DNA of 54,104 bases from Selenomonadales bacterium (GTDB lineage Bacteria; Bacillota; Negativicutes; Sporomusales; UBA7701): NCBI GenBank assembly GCA_018434945.1, contig JAHDOI010000070.1, positions 1 to 54,104 of the forward strand. The letters run 5' to 3'. The number at the start of each line of letters is the position of its first letter. The first letter of the stretch is position 1. The position numbers and the translations under genes are program-made. The notes below the pieces were generated by a model that was not told the DNA's origin, did not search any database, and saw only the letters and a program-made list of their open reading frames with translations. This document shows, piece after piece, positions 43,621 to 52,475 of the stretch.

Positions 43621-44001
43621 CTATTTCGTGATGTCGTCCACGTCGGGCGGAGCGGTTGAAACCACCTTTATTACCACCCGGTAGGGCAGGCAGACGATCT
43701 GCTGCGGAGCGGCGCTCACCCAGCCGGTGCGCACGCACAGCTGGTCAGGGCAGTCGGCCGCCGCGATCCTCACCCGGCCGTCGTCGGCGACGACGAGGTT
43801 GTAGCGCTCCGTCCCGCCCAGTCTGAGCTCCTCGCGGTACCCGGCGCGCAGTTTGATCGTCTGGACCAGCGTGCCATCCCGGTAAATCTGCGCTTCCTGG
43901 GCGCCGGCGGGCGAAAGCAGCGCCAGATTGAGCCCGATGCCGCCCGCGGAGGCCGCCAGCAGCGCAGCGATCAGCCATTTGTCAGCCTTCGTCAGCAGCA
44001 T
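43621..44001 (-). CDS. NusG domain II-containing secreted protein
   Basis: A 126-residue protein with an N-terminal membrane anchor (WLIAALLAASAGGIGLNLALL) and a ~90-residue NusG domain II fold outside. It has two cysteines in the conserved ADCPDQLCVRTGW motif, then a third in IVCLPYRVVIKV. Proteins of this type sit beside Gx transporters and FMN-binding proteins in many Bacillota; the function is not known. ATG 44001 has GGTGGGG three bases upstream. Promoter at 44033-44061. Confidence 0.8.
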   Translation of the reverse strand: MLLTKADKWLIAALLAASAGGIGLNLALLSPAGAQEAQIYRDGTLVQTIKLRAGYREELRLGGTERYNLVVADDGRVRIAAADCPDQLCVRTGWVSAAPQQIVCLPYRVVIKVVSTAPPDVDDITK

Positions 44002-44032
44002 CTTCCCCACCCTGTCCCGTCTTTCTTCCAAT

Positions 44033-44061
44033 ATTGTATAGTAAATCGTCCCTGCCTGCAA
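44033..44061 (-). promoter_or_regulatory. Promoter of the NusG-II / Gx transporter unit
   Basis: TTGCAG, 17 bases, TACAAT on the minus strand, about 32 bases before the start codon. Confidence 0.6.
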
Positions 44062-44208
44062 ATGGTCAGGCGGGCGGCGGCGCAACGCAATAGCCACCGG
44101 CATACAAATGAGTCGGGGAGGAATGGCGGCCGCGACGGCGAATAACGACATAATTCGCGATTTTGGGCCTACTTTATCCAGGCCGCTATCATGCAAGGAG
44201 GCAACCCG

Positions 44209-44964
44209 ATGAGAAGAATTGTCTTGCCCGTAATCCTCGTCACCCTGGTGGTGATGGCCCTTTCCCTCTGGATGCCGCTGGACGCCGTGGCAAAACAGAG
44301 CGCGACGGCGATCACCGCCTGGGCGGACAACATGGTACGCCAGCCCGACGACCCGCCCTTCATGAGCGCCCACTACCGCATCCGCGAGCTGTACTTCGCC
44401 GTCGATCCCTCGCCCGCCCGCCCGGTCGTCTTCCTCGGCGACAGCATCACCTACGGCGGCGACTGGGGCAAGCTCTTCCCCGATTCGCCGGTGGAGAACC
44501 GCGGCATCGGCGGCGACTCGACGCGCGGCCTACTCAGGCGGCTCGACCAGGTCATCGCCCTCAAGCCCTCGCAGATCTTCCTGATGATCGGCACGAACGA
44601 CCTCTGCTACAACCGCCAGATACCCGACATCGTGACAAATTACCGTCTTATCCTCGTCCGTCTCCGCGCCGGGCTGCCCGGCACCCGCATCTACGTCCAG
44701 AGCGTGCTGCCTTTCAACGACGAGCTCTTTCCGGCCCGCGCCCTGCGCAGCAACGCCAACATCGCCGCTCTCAACGTCGAGCTCCGAAAACTGGCCGCCG
44801 AGCAGGAAGTCCCCTACCTCGACCTCGCCCCGGCGTTCACCGGCCCCGACGGCCGCCTGCCGGCCCAATACACCGACGACGGTCTCCACCTTTCCGAAGC
44901 CGCCTACCTCGTCTGGCGGGAGCAGATAAAGCACCTTGTCGGCACGCCGGCGAAAAAGATATGA
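44209..44964 (+). CDS. Secreted SGNH/GDSL hydrolase
   Basis: A 251-residue esterase-type enzyme. A signal peptide or anchor (VILVTLVVMALSLWMPLDAVA) precedes the SGNH domain. Block I is FLGDSITYGG with the nucleophile serine, block II is RGIGGDST, block III is MIGTNDLC, and block V is DDGLHLS with the catalytic Asp-His. Many such proteins remove acyl groups from lipids or cell-wall sugars; the substrate is unknown. AAGGAGG lies seven bases before ATG 44209. It has a hairpin at 44969-44993 behind it. Confidence 0.9.
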   Translation: MRRIVLPVILVTLVVMALSLWMPLDAVAKQSATAITAWADNMVRQPDDPPFMSAHYRIRELYFAVDPSPARPVVFLGDSITYGGDWGKLFPDSPVENRGIGGDSTRGLLRRLDQVIALKPSQIFLMIGTNDLCYNRQIPDIVTNYRLILVRLRAGLPGTRIYVQSVLPFNDELFPARALRSNANIAALNVELRKLAAEQEVPYLDLAPAFTGPDGRLPAQYTDDGLHLSEAAYLVWREQIKHLVGTPAKKI

Positions 44965-44968
44965 GCCA

Positions 44969-44993
44969 AAGCCTGCACCCCGCGTGCAGGCTT
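44969..44993 (+). terminator. Hairpin after the SGNH hydrolase gene
   Basis: A 10-bp stem, AAGCCTGCAC / GTGCAGGCTT, with a 5-base loop, five bases after the stop codon. The following CGTTATT is only weakly U-rich. Confidence 0.6.
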
Positions 44994-45014
44994 CGTTATT
45001 CCGCCAGCCAATTT

Positions 45015-45043
45015 TTGCATTTCGCGGCCGGCGGTGGTATAAT
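45015..45043 (+). promoter_or_regulatory. Promoter of the NodIJ-like ABC exporter
   Basis: TTGCAT, 17 bases, TATAAT, about 48 bases before the GTG start. Confidence 0.65.
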
Positions 45044-45091
45044 GCTTTCGAAACCGGCCGGCGCTCAGCCGGCCCCCAGCGGAGGATTCCC

Positions 45092-46018
45092 GTGAACAAC
45101 GTCGTCACCGCCGAGAATCTCGGCAAATGCTACGGCGATCTGAGGGCGCTCAAGGGCGTATCGTTTTCCATCGCCGAGGGCGAATGCTGCGGCTTCCTCG
45201 GCCATAACGGCGCTGGCAAGTCGACAACCATGCGGATGATCTACGGCCTGTCCACTGTCGACGAAGGCCGGCTGACCGTCCTCGGCCGCTCCGTCCGCCT
45301 CACGCCCCCCGACATCAAGAGCCTTATCGGCGTTGTCCCCCAGGAGGACAACCTCGACCCCGACCTGACAGTGGCCGAGAACCTCGAGGTCTACGGAGGG
45401 CTGTTCGGTCTGCGCCGCCGCGAGGCGGCGGAGCGGACCCGCGAACTGCTTGCTTTCATGGGCCTCGAAGATAAAACGCGCGCCCGGGTGGATGAACTGT
45501 CGGGCGGCCTCAAGCGCCGCCTGGTCATCGCCCGCGCCCTCATCAACCGCCCCCGGCTGGTGGTCCTCGACGAACCGACCACCGGCCTCGACCCCCAGGC
45601 CCGCCACCTCGTCTGGCAGAAGCTCCGCACACTCAAAGCCGAAGGCGTGACCCTCATCCTCACCACCCACTATATGGAGGAAGCCACCCAGCTGTGCGAC
45701 CGCCTGCTCGTCATGCACGAAGGCACGATCCTCGCCGAAGGCAGCCCGCGCCAGCTCATCGAGCGCCACACGCTGCCCTGGGCCATCGAGGTGCTCGTGC
45801 CCCTGGAGCAGGTGCCGCCGGGTCTGAACGATAAGGTCACGGAAGCCGGCGGGGAAGTCCTCCAGGTAGTCGACGGCCTCTTCCTTTACGCCGCCGACGG
45901 CGAGGCACTGTGGAGCCGCCTGGGGAGCTGGGGACTGTCCCCCCACGCCTGTTTCCTGCGTCCGGCCAACCTCGAGGATGTGTTCCTCAAACTCACCGGC
46001 AAAGGGGAGGAAGACTGA
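45092..46018 (+). CDS. ABC transporter ATPase, NodI/CcmA-like
   Basis: A 308-residue ATPase. Walker A is GHNGAGKST, the signature is LSGGLKRRLVIARAL, Walker B is LVVLDEPTTG and the switch is THYMEEA. The ~85-residue C-terminal extension is typical of the ABC-2 drug/lipooligosaccharide exporter class. GTG 45092 follows GGAGG by six bases; the longer upstream frame crosses the promoter and is rejected. Its stop overlaps the permease start by one base (TGATG), so the two form one exporter. Substrate unknown. Confidence 0.93.
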   Translation: MNNVVTAENLGKCYGDLRALKGVSFSIAEGECCGFLGHNGAGKSTTMRMIYGLSTVDEGRLTVLGRSVRLTPPDIKSLIGVVPQEDNLDPDLTVAENLEVYGGLFGLRRREAAERTRELLAFMGLEDKTRARVDELSGGLKRRLVIARALINRPRLVVLDEPTTGLDPQARHLVWQKLRTLKAEGVTLILTTHYMEEATQLCDRLLVMHEGTILAEGSPRQLIERHTLPWAIEVLVPLEQVPPGLNDKVTEAGGEVLQVVDGLFLYAADGEALWSRLGSWGLSPHACFLRPANLEDVFLKLTGKGEED

Positions 46019-46767
46019 TGGGCGCTTTAAGGGTGCTGAACCGCCATCTGCGGGTTTTCGGCCGCACCTGGCAGCACAGCGCGATGTTCAATGTCATCGA
46101 GCCGCTGCTTTATCTTGCGGCGTTCGGCTTCGGCATGGGCGCGCTCGTGCAGGATATCGAGGGCATGAGTTATCTCGAATTCCTCGCCCCCGGCATGGTG
46201 ACCCTGTCGGCCATGTACGCCGCCACCTTCGAGTGCTCCTACGGCACATTCGTCCGCCTTCAATATCAGAAAACCTTCCTGGCGATGCTGGCCGGGCCGG
46301 TCACCGCCCGCGACGTCATCCTCGGCGAGATGCTCTACGGCACGCTGAAGAGCGCCCTGTTCGGCACCGTCATCCTCGCCGTCGTCGCCGCCCTCGGGCT
46401 GATCCGATCGCCGCAGGCGCTGGCGATCCCGCTGCTGCTCGCCTTGCAGGGGGCGGTCTTCGCCGCTCTGGCGATGTGGTACACCGCCTATATCAGCAAC
46501 ATCGACTACCTCAACTATTATGTCACCTTGGCCGTCCTCCCCTTCTTCCTCTTCGGCGGCCTCTATTTCCCGGTCAGCACCCTGCCGGCCTGGGTGCAGG
46601 CGGCAAACTATCTCAACCCCCTCTTTCACAGCGTCGAGGTGTGCCGGGCTCTCGCGCTCGGCCAGGCGGCGGCCGGCCTGTGGCTCCACGTCGGCCTCCT
46701 CGTCGCCATCGGCGCCCTCGTCCTGCCGGCGCCGCTCAGGCTGATGGAAAAACGGCTGATAAACTGA
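46018..46767 (+). CDS. ABC-2 permease, NodJ-like
   Basis: A 249-residue permease with six membrane helices of the ABC-2 type. The motif YLEFLAPGMVTLSAMYAATFE and the end LPAWVQAANYLNPLFHSVEVCRAL (outlined) match NodJ-type exporters. Translationally coupled to the ATPase gene. In rhizobia NodIJ export lipo-oligosaccharides, but this wider family exports drugs and lipids too, so no substrate is assigned. Confidence 0.9.
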   Translation: MGALRVLNRHLRVFGRTWQHSAMFNVIEPLLYLAAFGFGMGALVQDIEGMSYLEFLAPGMVTLSAMYAATFECSYGTFVRLQYQKTFLAMLAGPVTARDVILGEMLYGTLKSALFGTVILAVVAALGLIRSPQALAIPLLLALQGAVFAALAMWYTAYISNIDYLNYYVTLAVLPFFLFGGLYFPVSTLPAWVQAANYLNPLFHSVEVCRALALGQAAAGLWLHVGLLVAIGALVLPAPLRLMEKRLIN

Positions 46768-46821
46768 GACGGCGGAACCGCTAAAGCAGGTCCGCCCTAT
46801 GGACAGCAGGCTGATAAATCA

Positions 46822-46851
46822 CGAAGGAGGAGACGTCCGTCTCCTCCTTCG
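46822..46851. repeat. Hairpin copy 1 flanking the Cys-rich gene
   Basis: A 13-bp inverted repeat, CGAAGGAGGAGAC then GTCC then its complement. The core GGAGGAGAC/GTCTCCTCC is the same as in the hairpin at 47329-47352. It lies between the convergent ends of the ABC permease and Cys-rich genes. No U-tract on either side. Confidence 0.6.
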
Positions 46852-46886
46852 GCTATGTTTCGGGCTGTCTCGCCTGGCGTTCCGCG

Positions 46887-47222
46887 TCAATCGGCGGGTC
46901 TGCAGGTCCGCGGGCTGCAGCTGCGCGGGCTGCACTCGCGCGGGTTGCACACCCGCGGGTTGCAGCCGTAGGGACGGCAGTCCGAGCCCCCGGGGGTGCA
47001 CCCGGTGGCCTGCTCGGGGAAATAGTAGGCGGCGTTGTATTTGCTGTTGGGGTTGGGACAGCAGGTGGCATAGTTGGTGCTCGGCTCGCAGTAGCGCGGG
47101 TAGCAGTACGGATTGGGGCAGCAGGAGGGGTAACACGCGCCGACGAAGATCTGGCGCTCGTTGTAGTCGTAATCGCACCAGTCGTCGATTTCCGGCGGAT
47201 AGAACCGTTTGCGATATCTCAC
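46887..47222 (-). CDS. Cysteine-rich CxPR-repeat protein
   Basis: A 111-residue protein with 15 cysteines (13.5 percent) and many Pro, Tyr, Arg and Asn. The first part has paired-cysteine clusters (SCCPNPYCYPRYC, TCCPNP). The end is a tandem five-residue repeat: GCNPR, VCNPR, ECSPR, SCSPR, TCRP. No signal peptide or membrane helix is seen. A perfect AAAGGAGGT site precedes the GTG at 47222, so it is very likely translated. Such composition fits a cross-linked structural protein, for example of the spore coat or exosporium, or a metal binder; this is inference. I recognise no family. Confidence 0.7.
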   Translation of the reverse strand: MRYRKRFYPPEIDDWCDYDYNERQIFVGACYPSCCPNPYCYPRYCEPSTNYATCCPNPNSKYNAAYYFPEQATGCTPGGSDCRPYGCNPRVCNPRECSPRSCSPRTCRPAD

Positions 47223-47323
47223 GGCAATACCTCCTTTTGAATAAAGTCCTCATCAGTAACATGATATGTAAAATCCGTCCAATTGGTTCGGGCCGGGAGC
47301 AGGGAATCATAAAAATGGGCGCA

Positions 47324-47352
47324 TAAAAAGGAGGAGACTCACGTCTCCTCCT
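47324..47352 (-). terminator. Rnf operon terminator (hairpin copy 2)
   Basis: A 10-bp stem, AGGAGGAGAC / GTCTCCTCCT, loop of 4, followed on the minus strand by TTTTTAT. It ends the Rnf transcript 25 bases after the rnfB stop and shares its stem with the hairpin at 46822-46851. Confidence 0.8.
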
Positions 47353-47376
47353 GACTCTTTTTACCTATACTTAGTC

Positions 47377-48270
47377 TTACCCGGCGACGGTATTCGTTTT
47401 CACGCACGACGGGCAGGCGCGCTCGACGGCGGCCTGGTCCTCGGTGCCGGGGACGATGCCCAGGACCGCCGGCCGGATGGCCTTGGTCGGGCACTTGGCG
47501 AGGCATTTGGCGTCGGTGCAGTTGTTGGCGACACACACGGCGGTGTCGACGACCGCCAGGTTGTTCTCCACCTTGACGGCCTGGTAAGGGCACTCGCGGA
47601 CGCACAGCGTGCAGGCGATGCAGGCCGCGCTGCAGGCTTTGCGGGCCACCTGGCCCTTATCGCGCGAGTTGCAGTTGACCCGTACGCGGGCGGTGAGCGG
47701 CATCATGGCGATGACCTTTTTTGGGCACACCGTCTCGCATTTGCCGCAGCCGGTGCATTTTTCGGCGTCGATTACCGGCAGACCGGCCTCGCTCATGGAC
47801 ATGGCGTCGAACGGGCAGCCCTTGACGCAGGTGCCGAGACCGAGGCAGCCGTATTTGCAGGTCTTGGCGCCGCCGAACAGCAGGTTGGCGGCGACGCAGT
47901 CTTCCACGCCGGCATAATCGAAGCCGCGGACGGCTTTTTCGTTCGAACCGGCGCACTTGACCTGGGCGATGCGCGGTTCGACCGCTTCGGCCGCTTTGCC
48001 GGTCAGCTCGGCGACCAGCTTGGCGACGGCGTCTTTGCCGGGGATGCAGAGGTTGGGAGGCACCTCGGGTTTAGTCACGACCGCTTCGGCGTAAGCCATG
48101 CAGCCGGCATAGCCGCAGGCGCCGCATTGCCCCTTTGGCAGCACGTCTTCGACCACGTGGATGAGCGGGTTGACCTCCAGCGCCAGCTTTTTGTTGGCAT
48201 AGGCGAGGATCAGCCCGAAAACCGCTCCCAGGAAGGTCAGTATCAGTACAATGATTATCGCATGTTCCAT
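47377..48270 (-). CDS. rnfB: Rnf complex iron-sulfur subunit RnfB
   Basis: A 297-residue subunit that receives electrons from ferredoxin. One membrane helix (~4-25) is followed by the cluster motif CGACGYAGC with a later cysteine, then four ferredoxin-type motifs: CKYGCLGLGTCVKGCP, CTGCGKCETVCP, CIACTLCVRECP and CVANNCTDAKCLAKCP. This is more than the minimal form, as in other anaerobic Bacillota. Last gene of the operon, ending at a terminator. AAAGGA precedes ATG 48270. Confidence 0.96.
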   Translation of the reverse strand: MEHAIIIVLILTFLGAVFGLILAYANKKLALEVNPLIHVVEDVLPKGQCGACGYAGCMAYAEAVVTKPEVPPNLCIPGKDAVAKLVAELTGKAAEAVEPRIAQVKCAGSNEKAVRGFDYAGVEDCVAANLLFGGAKTCKYGCLGLGTCVKGCPFDAMSMSEAGLPVIDAEKCTGCGKCETVCPKKVIAMMPLTARVRVNCNSRDKGQVARKACSAACIACTLCVRECPYQAVKVENNLAVVDTAVCVANNCTDAKCLAKCPTKAIRPAVLGIVPGTEDQAAVERACPSCVKTNTVAG

Positions 48271-48294
48271 TTTAATCCGTCCTTTCCCGCTCGC

Positions 48295-48876
48295 CTACAG
48301 CGGTATCATGCCCGAGAAGCCCAGGAAGGAGAGGGCGAGCATCCCGGCCAGTATGAAGGCGATGCCCAATCCCTGGAGAGACTTGGGAACGTCGGCATAC
48401 TGGAGTTTTTCCCGCAGGCTGGCCATCAGGATGATCGCGACCGCGAAGCCGACACCGGAGCCGAAGGCGTTGACGACGCTCTTCATGAAGTTGAAGCCTT
48501 CGGCGGCGTTGATGAGCGGTACGCCGAGGACGACGCAGTTGGTGGCGATCAGCACGAGGTAGATGCCCCACATGTCGTACAGGGTCGGCGAGAAGCGTTT
48601 GATGACGATCTCGAGAAACTGCACGAAGCCGGCGATGAGAATGACGAAGACGACGATCTTCAGGAATACGAGGTTATAAGGGATGAGCACGAAGTTGTAG
48701 ACTACCCAGGCCAGGGCCGAGGAGACGGTCAGGATCGAGGAGACCGCCATGCCCATGCCGACCGAGGCGCTCAGGCTCTTGGAAACCCCGAAGAATATAC
48801 ATAGCCCCAGGAAGCGGGTCAGTACGAAATTGTTGACGATGACCGCGCCCATGAACAGGGTAAAATATTCCGCCAT
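48295..48876 (-). CDS. rnfA: Rnf complex membrane subunit RnfA
   Basis: A 193-residue protein with six membrane helices, homologous to RnfE and to NqrE. It helps form the ion channel and holds an Fe-S cluster with RnfE; one cysteine is in LTRFLGLCIFFGVSKS and another in ATNCVVLGVPLINAAEG. The start overlaps the rnfE stop by one base. Confidence 0.96.
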   Translation of the reverse strand: MAEYFTLFMGAVIVNNFVLTRFLGLCIFFGVSKSLSASVGMGMAVSSILTVSSALAWVVYNFVLIPYNLVFLKIVVFVILIAGFVQFLEIVIKRFSPTLYDMWGIYLVLIATNCVVLGVPLINAAEGFNFMKSVVNAFGSGVGFAVAIILMASLREKLQYADVPKSLQGLGIAFILAGMLALSFLGFSGMIPL

Positions 48877-49535
48877 TAGGCCTCACTCCTTTGCACGACG
48901 AGCCCGGCAGCCGTAGCCGCTCTGCGCTTGAGCTCAGCCTGTTTCGCCTGGTGTTCGCCGATGACGTTGAACATGCCGATCATCAGTCCGATGACGAGGA
49001 AGGCGCCTGGGGCCAGGATCATGATCAGCGGGCCGTCGTAGCTGGCGGGCAGCACCTGGTAGCCGAGAAATGTACCCGGACCGAGGAGTTCGCGGACAGC
49101 GCCGATGAACACCATCGCCACGGCGAAGCCTACGCCCATGCCCAGCCCGTCGAAGAAGGACGGCACCACGGTGTTCTTCATCGCGAACACTTCCGCCCGC
49201 GCCAGGATGATGGCGAAGACGACGACCAGTTCGAGGTAAAGGCCAAGTTCCTTGTTGACTTCCGGGAAGTAGCCTTCGAGGATGAGCTGGGTGAGGGTGA
49301 CGATCGTGGCGATGATGGTGATGAACACCGGCACGCGCACCTTGGGGTTGACGTAGTCCCGCACCAGCGAGACGACGATGTTGTTGGCGGTGATGACGAA
49401 CATTACCACAAACCCCATGCCGAGGGCGTTGAATACGTTGGAGGTGACCGCCAGGGCCGGACAGAGGCTCAGCGCGAGGCGGAAGATCGGGTTCATCTCA
49501 AAGATGCCTTTTTTGAATATCTCCCAATAATTCAT
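48876..49535 (-). CDS. rnfE: Rnf complex membrane subunit RnfE
   Basis: A 219-residue protein with six membrane helices, paralogue of RnfA. Recognisable parts are NPIFRLALSLCPALAVTS and DGLGMGVGFAVAMVFIGAVRE (outlined), with the conserved cysteine in the first. ATG 49535 has GAGGTG seven bases upstream; GTG three codons earlier is less likely. The end is basic. Confidence 0.95.
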   Translation of the reverse strand: MNYWEIFKKGIFEMNPIFRLALSLCPALAVTSNVFNALGMGFVVMFVITANNIVVSLVRDYVNPKVRVPVFITIIATIVTLTQLILEGYFPEVNKELGLYLELVVVFAIILARAEVFAMKNTVVPSFFDGLGMGVGFAVAMVFIGAVRELLGPGTFLGYQVLPASYDGPLIMILAPGAFLVIGLMIGMFNVIGEHQAKQAELKRRAATAAGLVVQRSEA

Positions 49536-49545
49536 CTCGCTCACC

Positions 49546-50112
49546 TCACTTCTTCTGGCCGGCTGAGTAGGCGGCGACAGCTTCCGCTGCTTCCCGCACG
49601 CCGTTCGTCACGGCCCGGGATGTTATGGTCGCGCCGGTCAGGGCCTGGATGTTCTTATCGGTGGGAACCTTGACCACTTCCATGTCCTTGGCGGTTTTGC
49701 CGGCGAACTGGTTGCGGAACTTCGGCTCCGTCATCTTGTCGCCGAGGCCGGGGGTCTCGGCGTGTTTGAGCACTTTGTAGTCGAGGATCTTGCCGTCGGG
49801 CGCCACTGCGGCCAGCATCTGGATGACGCCGGCGTAGCCTTTGCCCTGGGCTGGCACCACATAGGCGATCGCCTTGCCGCCCTTGATGCCGGCGTACCAG
49901 CCGTCCTTGCCGTCGATGGCCTTGAAGCTGTCGGCGTCTTTCACCAGTTCTCTCATGGCGTCGTTCTTCGCCTTGATGCGCTGGGCTTCGGCGGCCGGCT
50001 CGGTGATGGCGAAGGTGCCGGCGATGATGACGCCCGAGATGAAGCAGGTGAGGGCCAGATTCATGGCAATCCTTATTACGCTGTTGTTTTTGTCGTCATG
50101 TCCGTGCGCCAT
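49546..50112 (-). CDS. rnfG: Rnf complex FMN-binding subunit RnfG
   Basis: A 188-residue subunit with one membrane helix near the N-terminus and an extracytoplasmic FMN-binding domain. The covalent flavin site is the threonine in TGATITSRAVT near residue 160. It passes electrons within the complex. AAGGAGG precedes ATG 50112. Confidence 0.95.
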   Translation of the reverse strand: MAHGHDDKNNSVIRIAMNLALTCFISGVIIAGTFAITEPAAEAQRIKAKNDAMRELVKDADSFKAIDGKDGWYAGIKGGKAIAYVVPAQGKGYAGVIQMLAAVAPDGKILDYKVLKHAETPGLGDKMTEPKFRNQFAGKTAKDMEVVKVPTDKNIQALTGATITSRAVTNGVREAAEAVAAYSAGQKK

Positions 50113-50117
50113 GCTGT

Positions 50118-51113
50118 CTACCTCCTTGCCCCAAATTTGGCGGGTTTTAGCCAGCGATCGATGAGCGGCGTCACGGAGTTCATCAGCAGGATGGCGTAGC
50201 AGACGCCTTCGGGGTAGCCGCCCAGAAGCCGGATGAGTACGGTGAGGCAGCCGGCGCCGATGGCGAACACGATCTGCCCGTTATTCGTGATGGGGATGGT
50301 GACCATGTCGGTGGCCATGTAGAAGGCGCCGAGGATGAGGCCGCCCGACAGCATGTTGAGGATGGGGTCGCCGCTGAACAGGCCGGCATGGCCGCCTAAG
50401 GCCCAGGTGAGAACGCCGACGGTGCCGATCATGAATACGGGGACCCGCCAGTTGATATAGCCGCGGTAGATGAGATAAGCGCCGCCGAGAATGAGCAATA
50501 AGGCCGAGGTCTCGCCCATGCTGCCGCTGCGGGTGCCGATGAAAAGGGATTTATACATCTCCATCTTGTCGCCGAACACCGATACGAGCTTCTCATACCC
50601 CTGGAGCTTGAGGATGCCGAGCGGGGTCGCCGAGGTTACGCCGTCCACCTTGCTGGCCATCTCGGGCCAGGTGGTCATGGCCACCGGCCATGATGCGAGC
50701 AGGACGGCGCGTCCGACGAGGGCGGGGTTGAAGATGTTGTAGCCGAGGCCGCCCATGGTGTGCTTGGCGACGGCGATGGCCACCACCGAGCCGAACAGCG
50801 GCATGTACCAGGGGACGGTGGACGGGATGTTCATCGCGAGCAGCAGGCCGGTGAGGAAGGCGCTGCCGTCGCTGACCGTGACAGGCTTGTTCTGCCACTT
50901 CTGGATGAGGTACTCGGTGACCACGGCGGCCACGATGCAGATTATCATCGTTACGAGGGCTTTGACGCCGAACCGGTAGACGGAGAAGAGGGCGGCCGGG
51001 GCCAGTGTGGCGTTGACCGTCCACATGATTTTGCTGATCGACTCGTCGCAGCGGATATGCGGCGACGCGGAAACGGTCAGTTGGCCGATTTCCATTTTAG
51101 CTTCAGCGCTCAT
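50118..51113 (-). CDS. rnfD: Rnf complex membrane subunit RnfD
   Basis: A 331-residue membrane protein with eight to ten helices. It carries a covalent FMN at the threonine of GVTSATPLG near residue 155 and is the likely ion-translocating subunit, related to NqrB. AGGAGG lies eight bases before the start. Confidence 0.96.
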   Translation of the reverse strand: MSAEAKMEIGQLTVSASPHIRCDESISKIMWTVNATLAPAALFSVYRFGVKALVTMIICIVAAVVTEYLIQKWQNKPVTVSDGSAFLTGLLLAMNIPSTVPWYMPLFGSVVAIAVAKHTMGGLGYNIFNPALVGRAVLLASWPVAMTTWPEMASKVDGVTSATPLGILKLQGYEKLVSVFGDKMEMYKSLFIGTRSGSMGETSALLLILGGAYLIYRGYINWRVPVFMIGTVGVLTWALGGHAGLFSGDPILNMLSGGLILGAFYMATDMVTIPITNNGQIVFAIGAGCLTVLIRLLGGYPEGVCYAILLMNSVTPLIDRWLKPAKFGARR

Positions 51114-51125
51114 ACCGCATACCTC

Positions 51126-52448
51126 CTATTTCTTGGCGGCTGCCGCCGCCGCATTCTGGGCTTTAAGGTATTTGACGTAGTGGACGATGTTGCGCTTGGC
51201 CGGGCACGCATATACGCACGAGCCGCATTCCACGCAGTCCAGCAGGTCGTATTCTTCCTTGGCGACCTCAAAGAGGCCACGCTGGCCGAGGATGCTGAGC
51301 ATGCTGGGCACCAGCCCCATCGGGCAGGCGTCGACACAGCGGCCGCAGCGGATGCACGGCTTCTCTTCGCCGGCGTTCACGTCGTCCTCGGACAGGGCGA
51401 GGATGCCAGAGGTGCCTTTGATAACCGGGACGTCGAGCCGGCACTGGGCCATGCCCATCATCGGGCCGCCCATGATAAGCTTGGCCGGGGGCGCGGCAAA
51501 GCCGCCGCACTGTTCCACCGCCTGGGCGAAGGTTGTGCCGATGCGCAGCAGCAGGTTCTTCGGTTCGGCGATCGCGCCGCCGGTAACTGTGGCCACCCGT
51601 TCGACGAGCGGCAGGCCGCTTACGACCGCGTCAGCCACGGCCACCATCGTGCCCACATTCTGAACGACGGCTCCCACGTCCATCGGCAGGCCGCCGGACG
51701 GGACTTCGCGGTCCAATATCACTTTGATGAGCGTTTTCTCCGCTCCCTGCGGGTACTTGGTCTTGAGCGGCACGACCGTTATGCCGGTGCCTTTGGTGGC
51801 GGCGACCATCGCGGTTATCGCGTCAGGCTTGTTTTCCTCGATGCCGATGTAGCCTTTGGCAACCCCCAGCACCTTCATGACGATACGCATGCCGGTTACG
51901 ACCTTATCGGTTGCTTCCAACATCACGCGGTGGTCGGCGGTAAGATAGGGCTCGCATTCGGCGCCGTTGAGGATGAAGGCGTCGATGGGTTTCTCGGGCG
52001 GCGGCGCCAGCTTCACGTGGGTCGGGAAAGTGGCCCCGCCCATGCCGACGATACCGGCTTGGCGGATGATGTCCTTGAGGGCGGCGGCGTCGAGCGCCTG
52101 CCAGTCGCGGCTGAGTGGCATCCCTTCGACCCATTCGTCCGCCCCGTCGCTCTCGATGACCACCGACTGGCAGAAGCCGAATACGGGGTGCGGGTAATCC
52201 GCCACCTCCACCACTTTGCCGGAAAGGGATGCGTGGATCGGGCTGGATACGAACGCCTGGGCTTCGGCGATAACCTGGCCCTTCTTGACCAGGTCGCCCG
52301 CCTTCACAAGCGCCGCGCAGGGGGCGCCGATGTGCTGCCTGGTGGGAATGACCACTTTGTCGGGCAGCGGCGCCGTTTCGATGGGTTTGGCCGCCGTATA
52401 CCGCTTGCGGTCGTCGGGATGGACGCCACCCCGAAAGCTTTTTGCCAT
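51126..52448 (-). CDS. rnfC: Rnf complex NADH-binding subunit RnfC
   Basis: A 440-residue peripheral subunit where NAD is reduced. An N-terminal barrel-sandwich part (PLPDKVVIPTRQHIGAPC) is followed by the NqrF/Nuo51-like nucleotide and FMN fold (GIVGMGGATFPTHVKL), a SLBB-like part, and two 4Fe-4S motifs: CIRCGRCVDACPMG and CVECGSCVYACP. The C-terminus is short and lacks the long repeats of gammaproteobacterial RnfC. First rnf gene after the RseC-like gene. Confidence 0.96.
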   Translation of the reverse strand: MAKSFRGGVHPDDRKRYTAAKPIETAPLPDKVVIPTRQHIGAPCAALVKAGDLVKKGQVIAEAQAFVSSPIHASLSGKVVEVADYPHPVFGFCQSVVIESDGADEWVEGMPLSRDWQALDAAALKDIIRQAGIVGMGGATFPTHVKLAPPPEKPIDAFILNGAECEPYLTADHRVMLEATDKVVTGMRIVMKVLGVAKGYIGIEENKPDAITAMVAATKGTGITVVPLKTKYPQGAEKTLIKVILDREVPSGGLPMDVGAVVQNVGTMVAVADAVVSGLPLVERVATVTGGAIAEPKNLLLRIGTTFAQAVEQCGGFAAPPAKLIMGGPMMGMAQCRLDVPVIKGTSGILALSEDDVNAGEEKPCIRCGRCVDACPMGLVPSMLSILGQRGLFEVAKEEYDLLDCVECGSCVYACPAKRNIVHYVKYLKAQNAAAAAAKK

Positions 52449-52475
52449 ACTTTCACCCCTTCGCTGCCGGCGCTC

